From NCBI RefSeq assembly GCF_030295425.1, contig NZ_AP027081.1, forward strand, positions 3,021,001-3,085,000: a DNA stretch of 64,000 nucleotides, given 5' to 3'. This document shows, piece by piece, positions 63,981 to 64,000 of the stretch; within the stretch, counting starts at the first letter, position 1, and each line of letters opens with the position of its first letter. A model generated the notes under the pieces. That model ran no database searches. It worked only from the letters and a program-made list of their open reading frames with translations, and was not told the origin of the DNA. This stretch comes from Mesoterricola sediminis. Its GTDB lineage: Bacteria; Acidobacteriota; Holophagae; Holophagales; Holophagaceae. The translations under genes and the position numbers were made by a program.

Positions 63981-64000
63981 CATCCGGGACCCGGGTCGCG

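Noticed and set aside
1..64000. tRNA, rRNA, CRISPR array, integrase or phage genes.
   Set aside because: Looked for T-loop and anticodon-arm patterns, regularly spaced repeats, and integrase or capsid motifs on both strands; none was found apart from the IS5 fragment.

Overview
The window is high-GC bacterial chromosome (core genes roughly 70% GC by eye, many GTG and TTG starts, strong purine-rich ribosome binding sites). Gene content and order (tonB-exbB-exbD-exbD next to tgt-yajC-secD-secF, Sel1-repeat lipoproteins, DUF2911, NtrC-type regulators, phosphate-porin-like protein) fit a Gram-negative of the Acidobacteriota, most like the Holophagaceae (Holophaga/Geothrix/Mesoterricola). That placement is my inference from gene style and could not be tested by alignment. 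No rRNA, tRNA or CRISPR array was seen.

Layout. 1-4850: end of an Ig-like lipoprotein, a Sel1-repeat lipoprotein, an aldehyde dehydrogenase and a PDZ/radical-SAM DUF512 protein. 4850-5345: a gene-free stretch with a perfect 46-bp inverted repeat and a decayed IS5-type transposase fragment. 5346-8176: a TonB energy-transduction operon (minus strand). 8441-12794: tgt-yajC-secD-secF. 12873-19964: mostly small or hypothetical genes (propeller-like protein, GNAT acetyltransferase, membrane proteins, Sel1 protein, OmpA-family protein, TfoX-like, EamA-like, DUF421, and a tautomerase-like/winged-helix fusion). 20063-23507: Fur-family regulator, adenosine deaminase, DHH phosphoesterase, ribA. 23510-27943: a tightly overlapped minus-strand operon led by a membrane SpoIIE-type phosphatase. 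27958-31410: FolM-like reductase, queE, DUF2911 protein, pcm.

31640-41530 reads as an acquired island, with more AT-rich gaps and more mixed codon use. Its left half is a minus-strand operon of thermostable-hemolysin-like protein (frameshifted at a T6 run), AMP-dependent ligase, darcynin-like protein, AurF-type diiron oxygenase, 14-TM MFS exporter and TauD-type dioxygenase: a compact, probably undescribed small-molecule pathway. Divergent from it is a BlaR/BlaI-like cassette in which a protease-dead M56 homologue and an intact HELAH-bearing M56 protein flank a small winged-helix regulator. 41641-44310 returns to housekeeping genes (2-hydroxyacid dehydrogenase, lipA, scpA).

44785-63894 is the most interesting part. 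A PAS histidine kinase and an NtrC-family regulator are followed by a co-oriented locus: metallophosphoesterase, an exported CYTH-like protein, an exported protein of unknown family, an exported inorganic pyrophosphatase, an extra adenylate kinase, an OprP/OprO-like porin, a tripolyphosphatase-type CYTH protein, an SLC13-type permease, two MgtC/DUF4010 membrane proteins with a further CYTH-like protein between them, a chemoreceptor and a second metallophosphoesterase. Sigma-54-type promoters with tandem pairs of an 18-bp palindrome (CGTGCGG-N4-CCGCACG type) stand before the three transcription units nearest the regulator. I read this as a sigma-54-controlled system for taking up and breaking down pyrophosphate/short polyphosphate (or related phospho-compounds) in the periplasm; the substrate is inferred, not shown.
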